5,509 bases of DNA from an uncultured Streptococcus sp. Lineage in GTDB: Bacteria; Bacillota; Bacilli; Lactobacillales; Streptococcaceae. The position numbers and the translations under genes are program-made. The number at the start of each line of letters is the position of its first letter. Position 1 is the first letter of the stretch. The notes under the pieces were generated by a model. It had not been told where the DNA came from and searched no databases. It saw only the letters and a list, made by a program, of their open reading frames with translations. Positions 5,004-5,509 of the stretch are shown here, piece after piece. The DNA lies in contig CAAEFF010000029.1 in the NCBI GenBank assembly GCA_900755085.1, forward strand, positions 1-5,509, in the 5' to 3' direction.

Positions 5004-5032
5004 TTTACAAACCTGAAAATATCTGATATGAT
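5004..5032 (+). promoter_or_regulatory. rplS promoter
   Basis: TTTACA (5004-5009) and TATGAT (5027-5032) lie 17 bases apart, each with five of six consensus matches. TCTGA before the -10 is a TnTG extended element. The start of transcription is expected near G5040. It begins only 9 bases after the stop codon of the transporter gene. Confidence 0.85.
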
Positions 5033-5034
5033 AG

Positions 5035-5091
5035 TTTTTGTGCGTAATGGAAGCACAAAAATACAGTTTATCCGCTGAGGGAGGTCCCTCA
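5035..5091 (+). promoter_or_regulatory. rplS leader with two hairpins (candidate L19 autoregulatory leader)
   Basis: The leader of about 77 nt contains two inverted repeats. The first is TTTTTGTGC (5035-5043) against GCACAAAAA (5053-5061), with loop GTAATGGAA; only its GTGC/GCAC core would be in the RNA if transcription starts at 5040. The second is TGAGGG (5076-5081) against CCCTCA (5086-5091) with loop AGGT. The ribosome binding site AGGAG (5106-5110) follows. An L19 leader family is known upstream of rplS in low-GC Gram-positives, and position and size fit, but I could not test the match to its model. Confidence 0.55.
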
Positions 5092-5116
5092 AGATTGACG
5101 AAGATAGGAGAAAATA

Positions 5117-5464
5117 ATGAATCCATTAATCCAAAGTTTGACAGAAGGTCAACTTCGTACTGATATCCCTGCATTCCGTCCTGGTGACACTGTTCGTGTT
5201 CACGCGAAAGTTGTCGAAGGATCTCGTGAACGTATCCAGATCTTTGAAGGCGTTGTGATCGCTCGTAAAGGTCAAGGACACACTGAAATGTACACTGTTC
5301 GTAAAATCTCTAACGGTGTCGGTGTTGAACGTACATTCCCAGTACACACTCCACGTGTAGAAAAGATCGAAGTTGTACGTTACGGTAAAGTACGTCGTGC
5401 GAAATTGTACTACCTTCGTGCATTGCAAGGTAAAGCAGCTCGTATTAAAGAAATCCGTCGTTAA
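5117..5464 (+). CDS. rplS: 50S ribosomal protein L19
   Basis: This 115-residue basic protein is L19 of the large subunit, located near the interface with the 30S subunit, where it takes part in an intersubunit bridge. It starts MNPLIQSLTEGQLRTDIP, carries the conserved RPGDTVRVHAKVVEGSRERI and FEGVVIARKG segments (about 21-52), and ends with a lysine/arginine-rich KVRRAKLYYLRALQGKAARIKEIRR-type tail. Length is typical of bacterial L19. The ATG at 5117 follows AGGAG (5106-5110) by 6 bases. It has its own promoter and terminator and is not in the usual rpsP-rimM-trmD-rplS cluster, which is normal for streptococci. Confidence 0.97.
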   Translation: MNPLIQSLTEGQLRTDIPAFRPGDTVRVHAKVVEGSRERIQIFEGVVIARKGQGHTEMYTVRKISNGVGVERTFPVHTPRVEKIEVVRYGKVRRAKLYYLRALQGKAARIKEIRR

Positions 5465-5473
5465 GACGAACAA

Positions 5474-5502
5474 GGAGGCGGGAGTGATCTCGCTTCTTTT
5501 TT
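5474..5502 (+). terminator. Intrinsic terminator of rplS
   Basis: GGAGGC-GG-GAG (5474-5484) pairs with CTC-GCTTCT (5489-5497) around a TGAT loop, with two bulged G and several G-U pairs. A run of six T (5497-5502) follows. It starts 9 bases after the rplS stop. The stem is imperfect but the arrangement is typical. Confidence 0.72.
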
Positions 5503-5509
5503 ATCTGTC

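Noticed and set aside
5126..5473. Minus-strand open frame opposite rplS
   Set aside because: It is the antisense shadow of a conserved ribosomal protein gene, rich in T/F/D as expected from reverse-reading basic codons.
1..5509. Mobile elements, CRISPR arrays, tRNA or rRNA genes
   Set aside because: No transposase frame, target-site duplication, spaced direct repeats or tRNA-like cloverleaf was apparent on either strand.

Overview
This window looks like chromosomal backbone from a Streptococcus, probably of the mitis/sanguinis/parasanguinis type. The evidence is a zinc-free type B L31, a streptococcal-type L19, a Pde2-like DHH/DHHA1 protein, purine-rich Shine-Dalgarno sites, and promoters with the TnTG extended -10 element typical of pneumococcus and relatives. 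From memory, the order rpmE / DHH phosphoesterase / flavodoxin / chorismate mutase / halide-type transporter / rplS is also found in S. pneumoniae and S. mutans.

Left arm (1-2128, all minus strand): three genes that look monocistronic, each with its own promoter and intrinsic terminator. They are rpmE (ribosomal protein L31 type B, with a 5' leader hairpin), an unrecognised four-helix membrane protein, and pde2 (c-di-AMP / pApA / nanoRNA phosphodiesterase, whose terminator stem begins inside the last codons).

Divergent region and right arm (2129-5509, plus strand): a strikingly AT-rich gene for an unknown lipoprotein has its own strong promoter, which lies inside the longest open frame and so moves the start downstream. 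After it comes an apparent operon of flavodoxin, AroQ-class chorismate mutase and a CLC-family transporter. The transporter has the residue pattern of the fluoride-exporting CLC-F branch, starts with GTG and overlaps the mutase by 8 bases. Last is rplS (L19), with its own promoter, a structured leader and a terminator.

Functionally this is mostly housekeeping: two ribosomal proteins at the edges, second-messenger turnover, redox transfer, aromatic amino-acid synthesis and anion detoxification. The accessory-looking parts are the AT-rich lipoprotein gene and, less clearly, the membrane protein. I found no mobile element, CRISPR array, tRNA/rRNA or recognisable fluoride riboswitch, and no gene-free stretch above 300 bases. 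The points most worth a second look are the rpmE and rplS leaders, the lipoprotein insertion, and the CLC-F gene at a site where, as I recall, pneumococcus carries crcB fluoride channels.
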